64,000 nucleotides of DNA, taken from contig PCDI01000004.1 of the NCBI GenBank assembly GCA_002778195.1, positions 1,000,733-1,064,732 on the forward strand, read 5' to 3'. The notes beneath the pieces are model-generated. The model saw only the letters and a program-made list of their open reading frames with translations. It had not been told where the DNA came from and did not search any database. Below, piece after piece: positions 33,220-46,900 of the stretch (position 1 is the first letter of the stretch; the number at the start of each line of letters is the position of its first letter). A program made the translations under genes and the position numbers. Origin of the DNA: Raffaelea ambrosiae (lineage: Eukaryota; Ascomycota; Sordariomycetes; Ophiostomatales; Ophiostomataceae).

Positions 33220-33256
33220 TGTGCGTGTGTGCGTGTGTGCGTGTGTGTGTGCTTGC
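33220..33256. repeat. TG/GC-interrupted dinucleotide repeat
   Basis: GTGCGTGTGTGCGTGTGTGC-type run in intergenic DNA. Confidence 0.8.
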
Positions 33257-35902
33257 GCGTGCCTGCTACATGGGCAGACAACAGGCAGTTCGAACCAATT
33301 CAAACTACTACTGTACCACCATCCCAACACCGCTGCCACCTGGTCACCGCCAACCCATACCAGACGGGCACAGAACAAAGGCAGGACGCTCCCCAGAGAG
33401 CTTGGCTTGTGGTTGGCTGTGGTCGTGCAGGTCAGGGCCTTGTCCGAGCGCCCTTATCTTTACGTCGTCTCTGAGTGGTCGACCACGAGCCGCGTGGTGA
33501 GCAATTGGCAGGCAGAGCCAATGAAAGCGGCCCACAGACTCCAGAGATAAGAGAAAACCGCAATGTCTTTCTCCGGAAGGGGGATATTAGTTTTGGGGGT
33601 CGTTGTTGTTGCTGTTCCCCTTACCCTGGCGCCTTTCGATTAGACTCCTTCGATGGGAAGTGAAAATGCGATCTCCGCGGGGAAGACGTCCTGTCCCTGA
33701 CGGATAATGGGCCGTTTTCTTGGGTCCCAACAGGGGGCCCGTTAGTTTGGTGTGTCTGGCCAGAGGAGCCAAATCTGAGAAGCAATGCACGTCGTTGATC
33801 TGGTTGGTAGGCGGGAATGCTTCGACATTCGGCTCTCGTCACTTTGAGCGGCCACTTCCTTTATGTCTCTCGGCTCTGCAGCCCCCCCAAAGAATTGTTC
33901 CTCGAAAAGAAAGTTTTTCTCTCTCCTCTGCCGGGCGGAGTGGACTTAGGGGCAGGGCAGCCCGCTTGGCCAAAGACGGGAAACAGAAAGGACCCATCAT
34001 TCTGGGCGTCGATAAACTCTTGCTTGGGGTCTTTTTGGGCTTAGCGCACTGGCACTAACAGTGGATAAGGGAAATGTGTCGGGGCTCGGTTGCCGCTGTC
34101 CATGTTCGTGCACGCGGGCTTTGTACAAGTATATGAGCCTCGCAGGATAGCATATATAGTACTCAGCATAAGATGGACGCGCTCTTCTCGGAAACTCCCG
34201 AGTTGCGTTGATTCAGCCGTGATGAATAAGCAGATTGTTTTGGGGGGCAGTTGGTGTTCCTGTCCCTTCTCGTTGTCACGGGAACTTGTGCAGGGCATAT
34301 TTGTGTGTACGAGTAGTGGAGATAGTTATGCTGAAAATCCATGGTAATTATGAAAGGCGTGGGGGTGGTGCTGCCCCAGCTGAGGGATGCATGCCGCCTT
34401 ACAACAGGCTTGTAATACTCAGCTCAGAATATTCATCTGCCAATGGAAACAATATCTCAATGTGTGGCATGCAATACTTGCTGGCTTCTTCGTTCCTCAG
34501 TTTCACTGGCTGACGAACGGCGAGCTGCAGCTGGCCAGGGCGAAAGCTTTTCCTCTCTCCCTTTTAGGCCGCTGCAACACGTCGTACTATCAGAAGAAAT
34601 CTCCAGTTAAATGTCAGACGACAGAGTGATGAAATGGCGGGCTGACTTGCACGACCCTCTCATGAGGCAATCTGGAGGGTGCCGGCAGTTGGGCAATTGG
34701 AATCTGCATTATCTGCACAGCCTTGCCAGAATTCTCCCACATCGATTTTCTGAATCTGCATATGGAGTTTGTGCTCTTTTTTTGGCTGTCGACTCAACTG
34801 TCTTTTGTTTCCGTCTCTGGGGGGTTTCCTTATTAAGCTGCATTTTGGCGTATTTCACAGTGCCCACAGACGGCAGTCGGCCGTCGGCGGCAGTCGGTGT
34901 TAGTGCTGCAGCCAATCGCTGGGGCTCCACGCCGACGGGCCAGGCGGCTTTCATGTGTTAGCTGCCGCCTTCGCCGTCCCGCAGCCACCGGTTGCCGTCC
35001 CGGGTACTCATGTCCACTTTGCCCCGAGACTGGTCGGCCAGAAAAAAAAGGGAAGGGCAAAAAAAAAAATTTCTGCATCCTTGGCTCGACGCCTAGACGG
35101 TTCTGCAGGTGGGCTGCTGAAATCCTCGCCTTACAATGGTCCAATCAGCCGTCTATCTCAATGGCCCTTGCCGACCGCTTCGCCGAGTCCGACCCTTGAC
35201 ATCCCACAGTTGCAGGCTGAGATAAACACCGGCTGGTTGTGCTCTGATTCCCAACGGATCTCCTGCCGTCCTGCCACCGGAGTCTCCAAGGAGGAGCACG
35301 GGTGCCTCGCCTATCGTAGAGCTTTCGTGGGTGGCACAGCCCAGAAGCATTGTTCAAAGAACATGCCTCTTTTCTTTTGGCCTTGCTGTTGCTTCTCTCA
35401 GCTCGAATGTAGTCGATTCAAGCTGTAGATGGATAGTAGTCGATCCCGAGAGCCGGCCTTTTCCGTATACACAACCCAACTATCGGCCGCACCTGAGTGG
35501 AGTTCACTGCCCCCTTGCCATCCTCCGTGGACAGTTCCCGTACAGTAGCTGCGTCGCTCGGATGGGCTGAAACCTAGAGGCCACTATCAGCAGTCATTCT
35601 CTTGACTCCGACCACATATTTATTGCTCCTTCCCTGATCCCAGGATCTCTTTATTTAGTATCCGCCTCCATCAAGCCGTTACATACCACTTCCTTCAAGA
35701 CACCACCACGATATTAAACGAAAAAAAAAAAAACAGAGAACCAGTTGGCCTTGTATTCAAGACTAAAGCATCATCCTACCTTTATCAGCCAGACCGCCAT
35801 TCGGCAACGCACATAACTTCACAACCGGACCTGTTCAGCGTCACCGCTTACCCTTTGAGCCATTGCGCACCTCCCCAATCCATTGAAGTCACCAGATTCA
35901 CG

Positions 35903-36891
35903 ATGCCAGGCTCACCGGCACCACAACCCGAGATGTCAGCCCCCCGGCTCATCGTCTCCCAGACGATGATGTCACAGTCATCACTAGAAATGGCCGAGAC
36001 AGAAGAGAAAAAAGATAACAACACGCAAACCAAAGAAGAGGACTTGGATCTGCCAGCAACTACTGCTGGAGCAGAGTCCCAGAGCGTCGTGTGGGATCAC
36101 CTGACGGCCAATGTCAAGCCATCCTTCATTGCCGAGTGCGAGCTCATCCTTCTGACCATTTGCACCGGCATGCAAGGTGAGTAAAAGTTTGAAGAAACAC
36201 TTGTTTCCCAACATACACCTCACCTCACCAGGAACCAGGACTAACAAGACCCTTAGATGCCGTGACCTTCCCTGACTACCACTGCTTCGCATCAAACCAG
36301 ACAGGCAACACGGTCTTCCTGATGCTCGCCATCATCCTACCAGAGCTGAACGGTGATATGTTCTACCCGGCCAATATTGGCACAGCCTTGGGCTTCTTCC
36401 TCGCTGGTGGCTGGCTGACAGGCCAACTGGGCAACATCATTGGCCCACGGTGCCGGCTCTGGCTGATCACCTGCAACTTCATCCAAGCCTGCATGGTCTT
36501 TGCGGCTGGAGCCATCCAACACGCCTACCCGATCGAACTCTCTGGCACCCGGCCACTGATCGTGATCGGCCTCCTGGCATTCGCCTCTGGCAGCCAGGTT
36601 GTGCAGTCCCGGACGCTGGCCATGACAGAGATCAGCACGGCCATGGCGACGGCCGCGTGGGTGGACCTACTGATTGATCCTCGCCTGTTTGCGCTCAGCA
36701 ACCGGCCACGCTCGCGAAGAGTCGTCTTCCTGACGTGCTTGGTGATCGGCGCGGTTCTCGGCGCTGTCATCTACCGACAAGTAGGCTCGTCCGTGGCCGT
36801 CCTGGTCTCGGCCGCCGGCAAGATGGTCGTCGCGTTTATGTATCTGTTCAACGAGAGCGAGAAGCCTAAGGCGAACGATGAGAAGGTGTAA
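35903..36891 (+). CDS. DUF1275 (YoaK) family membrane protein
   Basis: Exons 35903-36176 and 36257-36891 give 302 aa. The first 75 residues are polar and acidic. The rest carries about six hydrophobic helices with the DUF1275 signature: TICTGMQDAVTF, YHCFASNQTGNTVFLML, GFFLAGGWLTGQLGNIIG, and SGSQVVQSRTLAMTEISTAM, ending with a helix and a charged tail (NESEKPKANDEKV). The family is widespread in bacteria and ascomycetes; its transport or other activity is not established, so no function is assigned. The start is the first ATG of the frame (CACGATGCC); the frame is open a little further upstream but without an ATG. The intron (GTGAGT...TAG, phase 1) splits the codon for the aspartate in MQDAV. 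Confidence 0.9.
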
Positions 36892-37599
36892 GTCGATACT
36901 AGGGTTTGTGGACACATGTTGACGACATTTATGACTTGCATTGGCGATTTACTAGAGAGAGCGATTCTGTGGGAGCATGTTCTCCGTTGTTTTTGGAAAC
37001 CCTTTCTTTTTTGCTCCTGACGAGACCGAACCGCGATTGGAAGAGCATTGGCTACATAGATCAGTTAGACCGAGTATGAAAAACTGCATAATAGAGCATG
37101 ATCGATAAAATTTCAGCTGCGCATGCAAATTCCACGATAATGCACAGGAATGCACAGGAATTATGGCCGACAATTACAATGTCCGAAATAATAACCAGTC
37201 TTGTGCCATGTGGCCGTTGATGAAGAGGAAGGAGCCCCCGCTTAATAGTCTAAGTGCGGCAGGTGGGGAATTTTTGGAAAGGTGCGCGCCACACACCTGA
37301 TAACGCGACGGGCGCCACCACGACGCGGTCTGCGGGTCGGAGAAACACGCAGCCACTCCAATGCTCCTTCCTCGAGCTGTGCTCCAAACACCACATGAGC
37401 ACACAGAGCAGCCCACCTAGCCCACACAAACACACACAAAGAGGCGAGATTTCTTATCCCCCCCCAATAGCTTCACTTCACAGCTAGGCAACCATCCAAC
37501 TTCCCTTCCCGACGCTCTCAATTGGAGCTCCTCACCACACACGACACGCCCCATGCCGGTCGACAGACGCAGGAACAGGTGTTCCTCGACGCGGTCTTG
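36892..37599. other. Intergenic, promoter of the RecQ helicase gene
   Basis: No gene. The right end is a CA-rich leader with a short CACA run near 37430. The helicase frame is open upstream of the chosen ATG to 37522 but has no ATG there. Confidence 0.5.
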
Positions 37600-40500
37600 A
37601 TGACGCTCAACAACCTCTCCGAACAGCTGCCTTGGCTCTTGCGAAACCCCAAAGTCACCCAGCCAGTCCTTGGCTCGTCTTCCACGCCACGAGCTGCTGG
37701 TCTGTCCTTCCTGTCCACGCCGGCCTCCACAGCTCTTGCTTCCCTCGGAACAGCTGCTGGCTCGTCCGTCCGCAACAATCCCACGTTCTCTGGCAGCACC
37801 ATCGCGGCTTCAGCCACGCCGCGGACTGCCCACACTGGGCTGTCTACACCAGCGTCCACTGCCGCAACTCTGGTGGCCGGGTCCAGGCCAACGCCATTCG
37901 CAGCTCCCGATGCAAGAGACCAGGCACAGCCCGAGGCAGCGAGGAGGACAGCAGCCAGGCCGGGAGCGCAGGTGCCGGCCCCAGGTAGTTTGATGTCGCC
38001 AGCAGCGTCTTCGGTGCCGTCCAGGCCTCCCAATCTCCAGCCAAGGCAACAGGCATCCCGATTGGCACCACCTGTCACAACCGACACGGCCACTCCAGTA
38101 TCGAGCAAGAAGCTGAAGACGCCGGGCAAGACCCCGGCATCCCACACGCGCAAGACAAAAGAAACACCCGTACCCGTGCCTGTCCCGGTACCGGCACAAA
38201 CAACCCGAATCTCGCCCGGTGCCCTCGAATTTGGCTCCGACATTGACCTGGACGACTTCGACGCGGTTGTGGACTTGACATCAGATGCTTCATCCTCGTC
38301 TCCTACGAGCTCCAGAGAACCGAGAGAAGACATTCGGCTATGGCGCGAAGACTATGCGTCCAGACCAGAACCATTGCCCCGGCAGGGGAAGAAGAGAAAG
38401 AGTGGCGAGATTAGTGGCTCTCCCGCCAAGCAGAAGGACCCTACGAAGGATGATGGCGACGAGGAGCAGGACGACAGTTTGGGCGATTTCCCCGACATCA
38501 ACGACCTCGTGGGCCTGTCGTCACCCATCACGCTGCGCCGGTTACCAGTTGTCACTCCACGGAAAGCCGCTTCGAAAGCAACGCCAAAGCAGGCGACGCC
38601 CACCAAGAAGCAGAAACGCCAATCAGCACGAAACGATGTCATCATGGACTCGGAAGACGAGTTCGTTACGCCTCCAACCCGCAACGCGTCATTTGTGTCC
38701 TGTCCGCCGGACTCGGCCACAAAAGACGACGACCCGCAATCACCGCATTCACCCAGCGCCCGAGCTATGTCACGCGTGGCAGATACGCCGTTCCGAGAAC
38801 AGACAACGCGTCCGCTTTTGGATGCAGAAAGGCCCCAGATGGAAGATGATGTGGAAATGGTCGGGGGCGTAGAGGGGAGCGCCGGACGACTGTTAGACGA
38901 CACAGGAAACGCTGCGAACGGCGCAATACCTGGCGACGCAGCACCTGGAGACGATGGAGACGACGCAGAAGCAACGCAAAGACCAGCCATTCTGTCCTTT
39001 TGGCGCGCATTACGATGGAAGCAGCACTCTGCCGAAGAGAGAATCAAGAAGAACACGGCCGAATACATGAAAGCACTCAAAGACAAGCTCTCGCCGTCTC
39101 TTCGGATGCGCATCAAGGGCGAAAAGGAGCCGATTCAAAAGGAGAAGCAGCTCCTGGATGGCTTGGTCGACCAGTTTAAAGCGTACGCGGCGCTGTACAG
39201 CGAACAGGAGGCCCTGCTGAACGCCATCACGGAGGCATACCAGAACGACTTGGACACGGAAGCAGACGAGGCTCGGCTGGACGATTTGAGCCAGGAGCTC
39301 CAAGACCAGGAAGAGACTCTCAGAACACGCCTGTCCGAGGCAAGAATTGAGCCTTCGTGTTGTCCGGCTGATTTCGAGGCCGGCAGCCCACACGGCCAGT
39401 CAAGCCCGCGAGATGTTGTGGTCCCAGCTACTCAGCACCCTGAAGGCTTTGTGCTGCCGATGCTGTCTCGCAACAATACGGCTGTTTTCGACAGCCCTTC
39501 CCAGGTGGTCCTCCAGACCCAGATGCCCCCACCGCCACCGCCACCGCAGCCGCGACAGCAGCATGGAGATGGATATTTCGACTACTTTGACGATGACATA
39601 TTGGCCGAGATGGAGAACTTCCCGTCACCGGGTGCATTTGGCGACGGTCCTGCATATGCAACACATGGCGCTCCTGGTTCGGCCAGACAAAATAGCAGCG
39701 CGCGCAAAATCACTCCGCCGAAGCCGCCATCAGCGTCCCGTGGGCAGGACTACTTTAGCGACTTCAGCGACGACATCGACATGCTCCAGGTGGCCGAAGA
39801 CTTTGAGCAGCAGCACTCGTCCGGTGGCGAGATGGCACCGCGTTCAGGCCCCCCCCGCTCGGTTCTTGCACCAACTTCGGGAAATGCAGCGGCAAACCCG
39901 AGAACAGCGAGCTCGAGCAGCGCCAAGAAGCCAACACACAACACCTCGCAGAAGGCGTCCATCCCGCAAGATCTGATGCGCTTTGAATGGTCGCAAGACG
40001 TGCGGAGAGCCCTGAAAGACCGATTTCGCATGTCTGGCTTCCGTCATAACCAACTCGAGGCCATCAATGCCACTCTGTCTGGCAAAGATGCCTTTGTACT
40101 GATGCCGACCGGCGGAGGCAAATCCCTGTGCTACCAGCTACCGGCTGTCATTAGCAGTGGCAAGACGCTCGGTGTCAGCATCGTGATCAGCCCGCTGCTC
40201 AGTCTGATGCAGGACCAGGTCGACCACCTCAAGGCCCTCAACATTGCTGCCTTTGCCTTCAACAGCTCCACCCCGGCAGCAGCCCGCAAGCACATCCTGG
40301 CTCTGTTCAGCAAGGACAACCCGGAGCACTTCCTGCAGCTGCTCTACGTGACGCCCGAAATGGTCAGCAAGAGCAACCAGTTCTGCAACGGCTTGGAAAC
40401 GCTGTACCGCAAGAAGAAGCTGTCCCGCATAGTCATTGATGAAGCCCACTGTGTGAGCCAATGGGGCCACGACTTCCGTCCCGATTACAAGGCTCTGGGC

Positions 40501-42983
40501 GAGGTGCGGCGCAGGTTTCCCAGTGTTCCGGTGATGGCGCTGACTGCGACGGCAACGCCCAATGTCATTGTGGACATCAAGCACAATCTGAAGATCGACG
40601 GCTGCAAAGTCTTTTCTCAGAGCTTCAACCGTCCCAATCTGTACTATGAGATTCGGGAAAAGGGCAGAGGTTCTGTCGAGAGCATTGCCAACCTGATCAA
40701 CAACCAGTACAGTGGCGAGACCGGCATTGTGTACACACTCTCACAGAAGTCTACCATGAGCATCGCCGACAAGCTGCGCGACAGCTTCGGCATCTCTGCG
40801 CACCACTACCACGCAGGCATGGGCTCCGATGAAAAGGCCCAGGTGCAGCGCGATTGGCAGAAGGGCCGTATCAAGGTCGTTGTTGCGACCATTGCATTTG
40901 GCATGGGCATCGACAAGCCCGACGTGCGCTTTGTCGTGCACCACTACCTGCCCAAGAGCCTGGAGGGCTACTACCAAGAGACGGGCCGCGCTGGCCGTGA
41001 TGGCAAGCACTCTGACTGCTATCTCTACTTCAGCTACGGAGACATCAAAAATTTGCGCAAGTTCATCGCCGATTCGGATGCAAGCGAAGAGCAGAAGCAG
41101 CGGCAACGGGAGATGCTCAGCCGCATCGTCGACTACTGCGAGAACAAGCGCGACTGCCGGCGTGCAGAGATTCTGCGTTACTTTGGCGAGAACTTTGACA
41201 AGTCCGACTGCCATGGCACCTGCGACAACTGCAAGAACGGGGGCAAATTCGACTTGACGGACTTCACCGAGTACGCTGTGGCTGCGCTCCGAGTCGTCAA
41301 AGCGTACGAGCTCATCACCATGGTACAGTGCGGAGACATCCTGCAAGGAAAGAAACGACCAGAGCACGACTGCCTTCTAGACGTGTATGGGATTGCCAAG
41401 AATCTCAAGAAGCACGAGGTCCACATGATGATCTACCGGCTGCTGGGCGAGTTCGCTTTGAAGGAGGAGAACAAGGTGAACCGGATGGACATTGCCATCC
41501 AGTACTTCAGCGTGAGTAAATTTTCTGAGTAGCCGTCAGTGCATCGAGAAGCTAACATTTCGCTTTACAGCTGGGCCGCTCTGCACACGACTTTCTCACG
41601 GGGAAGAAGAGATTACAAGTCGTCATTAAGGTTGACGATAGTGGCACAGCAGCAGCCGCGCAACACACAGCAAAGAAAACCAAGGCAGCCAGCAAAGACT
41701 CTTCCAAGACCAGCAAATCAGCGAAACCCTCCAAAGCAGCAAATGCGTCGGCATCGACACCATCCGCAAGCACGACGAAGAAGAAACGCAAGGCCGCACC
41801 CGCTGTTCTCGATGCGTACGATCGCGCAGACGATAGTGACATTGATGTACAGCAATTCCAGGGTCCCCTGCACGCGAATGGCTACGCCAAAGACAACTTT
41901 GTGGTCTCGGATAATGACGATGACTTTGTCGAGGAGGACGATTTTGACGACTTCGCACCCCCGCGGCCTGCGTCGGCCAGGCGGGCTGCACCTACACCAG
42001 CACGGCCAGCACGGCCAGCGGCCATCCAGCAGTTCACCTACCAGACTCCGAACCAGACCAAGGGCAAGAGCGTCCCATCCGCTCAACGGCAGCGGCGACT
42101 CGAGGAATTGGGAGGCCCCATTCACCGAGACTCGCGCTTGGCAGCAGCCAACATTGACCCGATCCATGCGGAAATCATTCCTGCTTTTGTCGACGAGGCG
42201 CGGCGCCTAGAGGAGAAGATCCGGAACGAGAAGGGCATGCGGGTTCTGTTTACTGAGAGCCATCTGCGCGAGATGGCCATCGAGTGGACAGACAGCCTCG
42301 ACAAGATGAAGCGTATCCGAGGCATCGACGCGGACCACGTGCGGCGGTATGGCCCCAAATTTGTCCCGCTGGTGAAGCACTACTTCTCCATGTACCAGGA
42401 AATGATGGGCATGGGTGATGAAGACACGAGCCCCCCACCACCACCAAGGACGGCAGCGCGATCTCGGGCAACAACGACTACTCCAGCTTCTGCCGCTACC
42501 CCGTCTCGGGCTGAACTCGACGGTGTGGTGGACTTGATCAGCTCTGATGAAGACGATGGCGGCTACGGCAACCGGGGCGCCGTGTCAGCAGCTGACGACG
42601 ACGACGATGACGACGACGACGACCTGGATGCTGGCGGTTCATCGACTTACTTTGCAGAGCCGCCAACAGCAGCCGAATCTCGCGAAGCTGAGCAGTGGCG
42701 GGCGCAGTTGGAGACCCTGCAAAGCCAGAATACGAAATCCGGTGGACGGTCGAGCGGCGGCGGCCGCAAAAGTTTTGGTTCCGGAGGCGGTCGTCGTGTT
42801 TCTCGTCGGGGCGGCGGCCGGTTTGGAGGGGGGTTTCGCGGCAACCGGGCGGCAAGTGGTGGCAGTGGAGTGAGCAAGCGGAAGGGGGCGTCTTCTTCGA
42901 CATCGGGAGGCCGGGCTGGTGGAAGTTCACGAGCAGGAGGGAGTAAGGGAGGTGGCAGTGGGATCGGCGTGATGCCAATGTAA
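37600..42983 (+). CDS. RecQ DNA helicase, BLM/Sgs1/QDE3 type
   Basis: Exons 37600-41511 and 41571-42983 give 1774 aa. I chose the ATG at 37600 because the product starts MTLNNLSEQLPWLL, like other fungal Sgs1/QDE3 proteins. Residues 1 to about 790 are disordered and acidic, with a coiled-coil-like stretch near 500-590. The helicase core (about 800-1150) has motif I MPTGGGKSLCYQLP (K841), motif II DEAH (947-950), ALTATATP (III), AFGMGIDKPDVRFVVHHYLP (V) and YYQETGRAGRDG (VI). A zinc-binding RQC part follows (DYCENKRDCRRAEILRYF, CDNC). An HRDC-like domain lies at about 1505-1585. The C terminus has an Asp run and an RGG-rich tail (RRGGGRFGGGFRGNR). Family members work with topoisomerase III in dissolving recombination intermediates; Neurospora QDE3 also acts in quelling. 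The intron is 59 nt, in phase 0. Confidence 0.94.
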
Positions 42984-43995
42984 GGGAAGAGGATAAGAGG
43001 AGAATAGAAGGAAAACCAAAAACACCGCTGGTATGTGATAGGACGCATTTTGGGCGACGACGAGGGCGTCGTTGAGATTAGTGTTTTCTACGACTCCCAA
43101 GCAACGGAAAGCATATATGGAGAGGTGCGACGCCATGGGACTGATGTTTTACTTTTCGCACAAAAAGCTGGAGTTTCGGAGAATAGGGGACAACATAGTT
43201 ATATCATTAGCAAAACAGGGTTGCATTCTTTTCCTTTAGGCAAGGCCAAAAACAAAATGGAGGGGAAACGGGAAATAGATTCAATTCTCTTGTTTTGTTT
43301 CTATCGTGTTAGTTGATTTGTTGTTGCGTGTGCCTCTTTTCCTTTTCTTTACTCCGGCTTTGCCCGTATCGTACATGGATGAGAAACAAGATTCGTACAA
43401 GAGAGAAAGCAGAGTGAAAGCAAGGCAAAACACAGTTTCCATATGCACACGCACACACAAATACACACATCCAGGAGATGCTCAGCTCTCTTACCAGTCT
43501 GACTAGGCATCACGTAACATGTAGGTTGGTTGATATGGCAAGCAGAGATATCCGGGCTTGCCCCAAAGGAACAAAAAAAAAGACAATGGAAAGAGAGTAG
43601 AGGGGGAAGAGTTCGGAACCAGCAAAACCCAAAAAGTCAGGTAATAAAATAAAGGCAAAAAAAAAAAAAATAGTAAGCTCGCTAGCCATCTTGAGAGTAC
43701 ATTTCCTCATAGAAGTTGGAAGAAACACAGATCAACGCCGGTCACCAGAACCGTGGGGGGAAATAAATTCTGGTGTCAAAACACCTCCTCTTCCCGCCCT
43801 TCCAGGAAGATTTTAGGGGAAAAAATTACAACAGAGAAATAGAAAAAAAAAAGTAAAAATCTGGGGGGAGAGTTGTGTCTGGTCATTTATTTTTCGGGGA
43901 AACAAGAAACCCGTCGAATGGTCGAATAGTGGCGTCCTGGAAAATGATAGAAACAATGGAACACCACAAACACCGTCATAAGACGGAGTGGTCCT
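42984..43995. other. Intergenic between convergent RecQ and Kar9 genes
   Basis: No gene. A-rich and T-rich 3' sequence with a CA-rich stretch near 43445. Confidence 0.5.
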
Positions 43996-46900
43996 TTAGA
44001 TCCTCCATCTAGGCCGCTCATCGATAGGCTCTGGCTTCCGCCGCATAGCGGCACGGGCACCGGCGATGGCTTGTGGCGACTCCCGGCCGGAAACTGAGCT
44101 GTCCCTCTTGTTGCGGGAGGCCGGCAACAGGCTGGTTCGCCGAGACATTGACATGGAGCTCGCTGGGCGCGAGACCATGCCGATGGCGGCTTGATTGGGG
44201 CGGGTATGTTGCATAGAGCCGCGTCGGCTGTCGGCGCTGCTGCCTGTCGACTTGTTGGACAACAAACGCGGCCGCGTAGGCGTATCTCCCAGCGAGTCTT
44301 CCTGGATGGGCGACGAAGAGCCGGCCCGGCCGAGAGGACTGCGCATGGGCAGCTTCGAGAGGCTCGAGCCAGAGCCAGGCGTGCTGGCGGAGGCCATACG
44401 GCGATTAATGGGCGACTTAGCATACGGGCTCGGCGTAGTTAGGGTTAGCGGCTTGAAGTTGTGGCCCGTGTCGACCCCATTGGTTGAGCTGTTCCAGCGC
44501 GGGCGGTTGTCTAGGACCGACGATGGTCGCGGCGCCATCATGGAGGCCCGCTTGCCCATGGGCGTCACCGAGCCATCTCTGTTTGGCGTCGACAGCGCAC
44601 TTCCGGTGCCAGCACCAAAGGAAGAATAGCGCGACACGGACTTCCGGTTCGGCGTCCCGGCAACGGAGGCGGACGAGGAAACGGACCGCCGCGCAGTCGG
44701 CTGGGGAAGATGGCTTCCCATGACCGAGCGGCGCCTGTTGCCGGTCGGCGTGCCTTTGCTGTCGGCGTAGGAGCCCGAGCCAAACTTCTTGCCGCCGCTG
44801 TCGAAGCCCAGGCTGGACATGATCACAGAGGATGGCGGCGAGCTCTGAGGCGTATCGTGGGCACTGGCAATGGTCGAGCGGTCGTTTGAGAGCATGCTGG
44901 AGATGGAGTCCCGGAGCTGCTGGTTTCTCCTCTCGTCGGCCTGCATCTCCTCGAGAATCGAATCCAGCTCGCGCATACTGTCTTTGAGCCCGTCCCACTG
45001 GCCCTGCAATTCCGCGTGCAAGCGCAGAATCTCGCCATTTAGGGTGAGGCGGTCCTTGACGCCCTTGTCGATGATGGTCAAGACGCGCTCGATCGCCGGG
45101 CCGTAGTGCAGCTTCTTGGTCTCGTAGCTCTCGATCTTCTTGCCCATCAGCGGCGGGTTGGTCAGGTGCATGCCCGCATCGAGGCTCTCCCTCAGCTTCA
45201 CAACGCTGCGCTCGACAGACTCGTACATTTTCTGAGCCTGGCGAGCGGCGCCTCGGAAGACGGTCACCCAACGGTCCTCGCCAAGTTCTTTTCGCAGCCA
45301 CTCGGCATCCTTTTCAAGCTTCTTGTAGGTCGCATCGAGGTCTTCGCGGCGCGTCTCCAGCTCTTCGCAAGCAGTCGGGAAGCAGTTCGAGGCCCGGTTT
45401 TCAAAGACGGAAAGGCGCATGGGGAGGAAGTCGAGCGAGGCACGCAATGGCTGCATACGGGCGAATAGCGCCAGCAAGCTCGAGTCGTCCTGAGAAATGG
45501 CTGGCGTGGTGCTTTCGGCGTCGGGCGAGCTGGGGCTGGCTGGGAAAACGGGGATGCTATAGCGGTTGCTGCCGGGAGCGCTTTGCACGCGCGTCGAAGC
45601 ACCCGAGGGCTGCTTCTGCTGCTGCTGGGACTCTTCGACAATGGTTTCGAGGTCGCCAATATCAACGCCAGAGCCGTCTCCACTGGCACCGCTGGCCATG
45701 ATGGACCGGTGGCGGCGTTCTTCCATTTCAAAGACGAGACGGCTCAGCTCGTCCATCTCGTTCTGGATGTCGCCCAGCACCATGCCCCACAGCTCCTCCC
45801 ATTCCATAGCGATCTCGACCTGGGCCTTGACATTCTGCAGGGTGGAACGCATCCTGCGCCACTCGTCCATGATCGCCTCCATCTGCGTCACGGCACGCTG
45901 GAGGTCCTCGGGCGTGACATTGCCAATGTCGGGTCGGCTTTGCAGCTCCTCGATGGCACTGACATACACGTTGATCAGCTCCTCGAAGCGTGCAATGGCA
46001 TTCTCCACCTCGGCCAGGCCCTCTCGGCCGCCGGCAGCGGCCCACTCGACGTCGTCGTCGCTATCGAGGCCATCGATGACTTCTGAGGCCTTGGAGATCC
46101 AGTTGCGGATCTGGTCTGCGGCACCAATCAAGGCTCGTGACGCGGCTTGGGCGGTGGGAATCGCCGAGATTTTGCTGGACAACGACTCGGCGTCGGGTAG
46201 CTGCAGGGAGGTCAGCTGGGCCAGCTGGTTGGTGAAGGACACGCGAGAAAGGGTGTAGATGGAGCCCGGTCGTTGCAGACCCAGCGGGTTGAAGTAGGAG
46301 ACGGCATCCGGGGTGTATTCGGTCTGCTGGGCAGCGGTGCCGAATGCAGGTGCTGCGACGGAGGACGACGACGACGACGGAGGCGGTGGTTGCTCGGCCT
46401 GGGGGAGCGGCGGCGTGTCTTTGGGTAGAGGCGGCGGTGGGATATCGGGGGATTCGGGTGCTGAGAGAGAAAGGGTGGAGTCCCGCTCGAGGTGTTGCTT
46501 GCGGGTGTCTAGCTGGACCTTGGTGCCGTTTCCGTTGGTGTGGTCGGGCAGGCGGTACTTGTTTGTATCCATGTCGAGAGGAGCGGCGGCTTCGATCTCG
46601 GGGAGAAAAGATGCGGTGGGTGGGTCAAGAGCAAAGGCGACGCGTCGCTCGTGGTCTTGCTCGTCGGCCTCCTGTTCGGGGTCGCTGTCGTCGGCGTCGG
46701 CAGCGTCGGACGCGTCCTGCTTGCTGTGGCTGCGCCTGAAGCCGCGGGCGACAGCGGCACCGGCACCCTTCCAAGGGCGACCTCGCCGTTCAATGGCGGG
46801 TGCAGTCGTGCTGGCCTGGTGTTTCTCCTCGAGCTGGCGGAGCTGGTCTTCGGACAGACGGCCGATGTCGTGGACGGGGTGCGCAGGCGGCGGCGAGGTT

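Larger units (their letters stand above)
31867..35902. other. Divergent intergenic region, 4.0 kb
   Basis: No supported gene. The left end is the nitrate transporter promoter with GATA motifs, the right end the leader of the DUF1275 gene. Between them are a TG run at 33220-33256 and several open frames on both strands (for example 32461-33378 minus and 32171-32464 minus) without recognisable content. Confidence 0.5.

Noticed and set aside
33288..33296. GTTCGAACC resembling a tRNA B box
   Set aside because: No A box, cloverleaf or terminator at the right spacing, and it is palindromic by chance.
32461..33378. 305-codon minus-strand frame
   Set aside because: Contains translated microsatellite (His/Thr/Ala run) and no family-like block.
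37522..37599. Upstream extension of the RecQ frame
   Set aside because: No ATG in the extension; the product from 37600 begins like related helicases.
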